Made by a program: the position numbers and the translations under genes. A DNA stretch of 8,462 bases from SVQP01 sp045650025 (lineage in GTDB: Bacteria > Bacillota > Clostridia > Oscillospirales > CAG-272). How positions within the stretch are numbered: position 1 is the stretch's first letter; each line of letters opens with the position of its first letter. The notes beneath the pieces were generated by a model. The model was not told where the DNA came from. It ran no database searches and worked only from the letters and a program-made list of their open reading frames with translations. The stretch is taken from positions 1 through 8,462 of the forward strand of contig JAZRQR010000055.1 of the NCBI GenBank assembly GCA_045650025.1, in the 5' to 3' direction. Below are positions 6,999 through 8,462 of the stretch, piece by piece.

Positions 6999-8259
6999 GT
7001 TTACTCTGTACGTTTGCTTCGTATGCTTTGAGTTGGTCGATCCATTCGGTGCCTACGGGTACGCCCTGCACGTAGCACAGGTAATCCCACACGGCTGCCG
7101 TGGGCAGGTTGCGGAACTCGTCCAAAAGCGCAAGTCTTGCGGTCAGGTCACCGTCGATCTCTGCCTTTTGCAGCATGGGGTACGGCTCGATCAGTGCTTC
7201 CAGCAGAGCCTTACCTGCCGCGCGCAGACCGATCGCCCACGCGCCGACGCGGTTGACCGTAGCATCAAAGTAGTCAAGACCCATAAAGACCTTGCCCGAG
7301 TCGTACAGATGTCCGCGCACGACCTGCTGCATAATGGCACTCAGATCGTCGCCCTGCGTCAGCACGTGGTCACTATCCCAGCGCACGCCGCGGCTGATGT
7401 GGAGCAGCAAGGTATCAATGTACGGATAGACCGCGCTGATCTTATCTACGATCGACTCGGTGGGATGATAATGCCCCGTATCCATGCAAACGCCGATGCC
7501 GTGCGTGGCGGCATACGCCAAATAAAACTCATGCGAGCCCACGGTAAAGCACTCAGTGCCAATGCCAAACAGCTTGCCCTCCAGCACGTCGCGCACGTTT
7601 GCCTTATCGTAATTGACCGACAGAATCTCGTCCAAGGAATCTGCCAGGCGCGCACGGTATGCAAAGCGGTCTGCAGGCACGTCCTTGGTGCCATCGGGCA
7701 CCCAGATATTGTTGATACAAACCACGCCCAGCTCACGACCAATGTCATTGGCAATGGCTCTGCCGCTCTTACCTGCCTTGATCCAGTATTCACGGGTCGC
7801 CTTGTCGGGGCTTGCCAAGGAGCAGCCGTCCTTCATCATGGGGTGAGTAAAGAAGGACACGTTAAAGTCCATGGCGTAGCCGCGCTGCTTTGCCCAATCG
7901 ATCCATTGGCGAAAATCCTCGGTGGTCTGCAGGTTGCGCTCGGTCGTACCCGGCTCACCGTACATGGAATGCAGATTAACGCGAGGCTTGGTAGGCGAGA
8001 GCGAGAACGCCTTGTCAATATCCATGCGCATCTCCTCGCCGTTGCGTGCTCTGCCGGGGTAATTGCCCGTCACCACGTTCTCGGAATGCACGTCACCGTG
8101 CTGCTCAAAGCCCACCACGTCATCTCCCTGCCAGTTGTGCAGCGTGATCGGAATGGTCTTGAAAATGGCAATGGCGGCGTCGGTGTCCACGCCATATGCG
8201 GCGTAAATCTTCTTGGCGTCCTCATAGGCGCGCAGAATTTGCTCGGGATCTCGTTTCAT
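6991..8259 (-). CDS. rhaA: L-rhamnose isomerase
   Basis: This enzyme converts L-rhamnose to L-rhamnulose, the first step of the phosphorylative rhamnose pathway, in the cytoplasm. The 422 residues match the family length (E. coli 419). Recognisable stretches include HNWQGDDVVGFE (41-52), FTHPMMKDGCSLASPD (137-152) and LFGIGTECFTVGSHEFY. The metal site is complete by comparison with E. coli RhaA: Glu227, Asp260 and His263 in CMDTGHYHPTE, His287, Asp295 and Asp297 in RWDSDH, and Asp329 in GLDYFDA. The C-terminus is family-typical (EWIDQLKAYE...SKRG). The frame stays open upstream to 8427, but the start is set at 8259 by AAGGAGGA seven bases ahead, by homology beginning there, and by the promoter lying inside the longer frame. 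First gene of the operon with GH78 and SGNH hydrolase; kinase and aldolase genes are not in the window. Confidence 0.97.
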   Translation of the reverse strand: MKRDPEQILRAYEDAKKIYAAYGVDTDAAIAIFKTIPITLHNWQGDDVVGFEQHGDVHSENVVTGNYPGRARNGEEMRMDIDKAFSLSPTKPRVNLHSMYGEPGTTERNLQTTEDFRQWIDWAKQRGYAMDFNVSFFTHPMMKDGCSLASPDKATREYWIKAGKSGRAIANDIGRELGVVCINNIWVPDGTKDVPADRFAYRARLADSLDEILSVNYDKANVRDVLEGKLFGIGTECFTVGSHEFYLAYAATHGIGVCMDTGHYHPTESIVDKISAVYPYIDTLLLHISRGVRWDSDHVLTQGDDLSAIMQQVVRGHLYDSGKVFMGLDYFDATVNRVGAWAIGLRAAGKALLEALIEPYPMLQKAEIDGDLTARLALLDEFRNLPTAAVWDYLCYVQGVPVGTEWIDQLKAYEANVQSKRG

Positions 8260-8266
8260 GCGTGTG

Positions 8267-8274
8267 TCCTCCTT
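8267..8274 (-). promoter_or_regulatory. Ribosome binding site of rhaA
   Basis: AAGGAGGA on the minus strand, seven bases before the ATG at 8259, is close to a perfect Shine-Dalgarno sequence. It fixes the rhaA start and rules out the longer upstream frame, which would add 56 residues unrelated to the family. Confidence 0.9.
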
Positions 8275-8290
8275 GCACTTTATTGATTTT

Positions 8291-8319
8291 ATTGTAGCAT
8301 TTTTATCCATACTTGTCAA
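8291..8319 (-). promoter_or_regulatory. Housekeeping-sigma promoter of the rhaA operon, with extended -10
   Basis: On the minus strand a perfect -35 TTGACA (8314-8319) is separated by exactly 17 bases from -10 TACAAT (8291-8296, one mismatch to TATAAT). TG one base before the -10 gives an extended -10. Transcription would start near 8284, leaving a leader of about 25 bases that contains only the ribosome binding site, so there is no room for a riboswitch or attenuator. A promoter this close to consensus in a sugar operon implies control by a repressor or catabolite system rather than dependence on an activator (inference). Confidence 0.87.
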
Positions 8320-8338
8320 GGAAAAATCGCTTGTACAA
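8312..8338 (-). promoter_or_regulatory. Possible operator: paired CTTGT motifs around and upstream of the -35
   Basis: The -35 hexamer sits within the near-palindrome CTTGTCAAG (8312-8320, dyad about a central base). Eighteen bases upstream of the promoter-proximal copy is CTTGTACAA (8330-8338), which contains the perfect palindrome TTGTACAA. The two sites share CTTGT in the same orientation at an 18-base offset, close to two helical turns. This could be a regulator site for rhamnose or catabolite control. The region is AT-rich and short, so chance is a real alternative. Confidence 0.3.
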
Positions 8339-8353
8339 TATGCGCAAAAATAC

Positions 8354-8381
8354 AAAAAAGCCGCCCTCTCGGGCGGCTTTT
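8354..8381 (-). terminator. Intrinsic terminator of a minus-strand unit lying beyond the window
   Basis: GCCGCCC (8360-8366) pairs perfectly with GGGCGGC (8371-8377) around a four-base TCTC loop, flanked by six A's on the left and four T's on the right. On the minus strand the GC-rich hairpin runs into TTTTTT, the classic terminator form, just upstream of the rhaA promoter. It would insulate that promoter from a transcript entering from beyond 8462. The + strand T-run is shorter (TTTTCCTT), and no + strand gene precedes it here. Confidence 0.85.
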
Positions 8382-8385
8382 CCTT

Positions 8386-8462
8386 AGCCGTACGGGAATC
8401 GAACCGAATTGCCCGAGGGCGATGCATTTATGCGTCTTTCGGCGTGCTTTTACTCGCAAGAT
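8386..8462. other. Unassigned window edge
   Basis: About 75 bases between the terminator and the end of the window. On the minus strand one frame gives a short tail ending in a TAA at 8428-8430 (final residues LASKSTPKDA), which could be the 3' end of an upstream gene; too little is present to support this. GGTTCGATTCC on the minus strand (about 8394-8405) looks like a tRNA T-arm, but the rest does not fold as a tRNA. No gene is called. Confidence 0.4.

Noticed and set aside
6970..8286. Plus-strand open frame (438 codons) opposite rhaA
   Set aside because: Antisense to a full-length, motif-complete rhamnose isomerase; no recognisable protein features.
8260..8290. Riboswitch or leader-peptide control of the rhaA operon
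   Set aside because: The predicted leader is only about 25 bases and is filled by the ribosome binding site.
8260..8427. N-terminal extension of rhaA to an ATG at 8427
   Set aside because: It would read through a terminator hairpin, the promoter and the ribosome binding site; family homology starts at 8259.
8386..8462. Minus-strand tRNA or tmRNA 3' end suggested by GGTTCGATTCC
   Set aside because: The T-stem pairs only two of five positions well, the acceptor 3' strand has no partner at the right distance, no D-arm is visible, there is no CCA, and no tmRNA tag sequence is present.

Overview
The window looks like an ordinary stretch of chromosome from an anaerobic, probably gut-associated Clostridia-type Firmicute. 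This placement is an inference. It rests on strong AGGAGG-type ribosome binding sites, tightly packed operons, fairly GC-rich codon use, an aconitase-fold 'hydratase' of the YbhJ type beside a eukaryote-like NADP isocitrate dehydrogenase, and a complex-sugar utilisation operon next to GTAGGGG-type intergenic palindromes. A species cannot be named from the sequence.

Region 1 (1-3599, + strand) is a three-gene operon. It holds the 3' two thirds of an aconitase-superfamily hydratase (its start lies before the window), a sugar phosphate isomerase/epimerase-like TIM barrel whose start codon shares a base with the hydratase stop codon, and an NADP-dependent isocitrate dehydrogenase. The first and third genes fit the citrate -> isocitrate -> 2-oxoglutarate branch, which in anaerobes mainly supplies glutamate carbon and NADPH. 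The middle gene has no obvious role in that branch.

Region 2 (3600-3867) lies between two convergent operons and has no gene. It contains a strong hairpin terminator with T-runs on both strands, a 123-bp foldback element with 13-bp perfect terminal inverted repeats, and a second short palindromic unit carrying a third copy of the same GTAGGGG motif.

Region 3 (3868-8319, - strand) is a rhamnoside-utilisation operon. In transcription order it has a consensus promoter, L-rhamnose isomerase (rhaA), a GH78 alpha-L-rhamnosidase without a signal peptide, and a small SGNH/GDSL hydrolase without a signal peptide. The likely logic is import of rhamnose-bearing oligosaccharides or glycosides, intracellular removal of ester groups by the SGNH enzyme, release of L-rhamnose by GH78, and isomerisation to L-rhamnulose by RhaA. 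Transporter, rhamnulokinase, aldolase and regulator genes are not in the window.

Region 4 (8320-8462) is non-coding as far as can be told. It holds a minus-strand terminator that must end a transcript arriving from beyond the window, and about 75 bases of unassigned sequence.

No clearly new biological system was found. The points most worth a second look are the foldback element between the operons, the isomerase inserted between the two TCA-type genes, and the SGNH hydrolase as an accessory to rhamnosidase.
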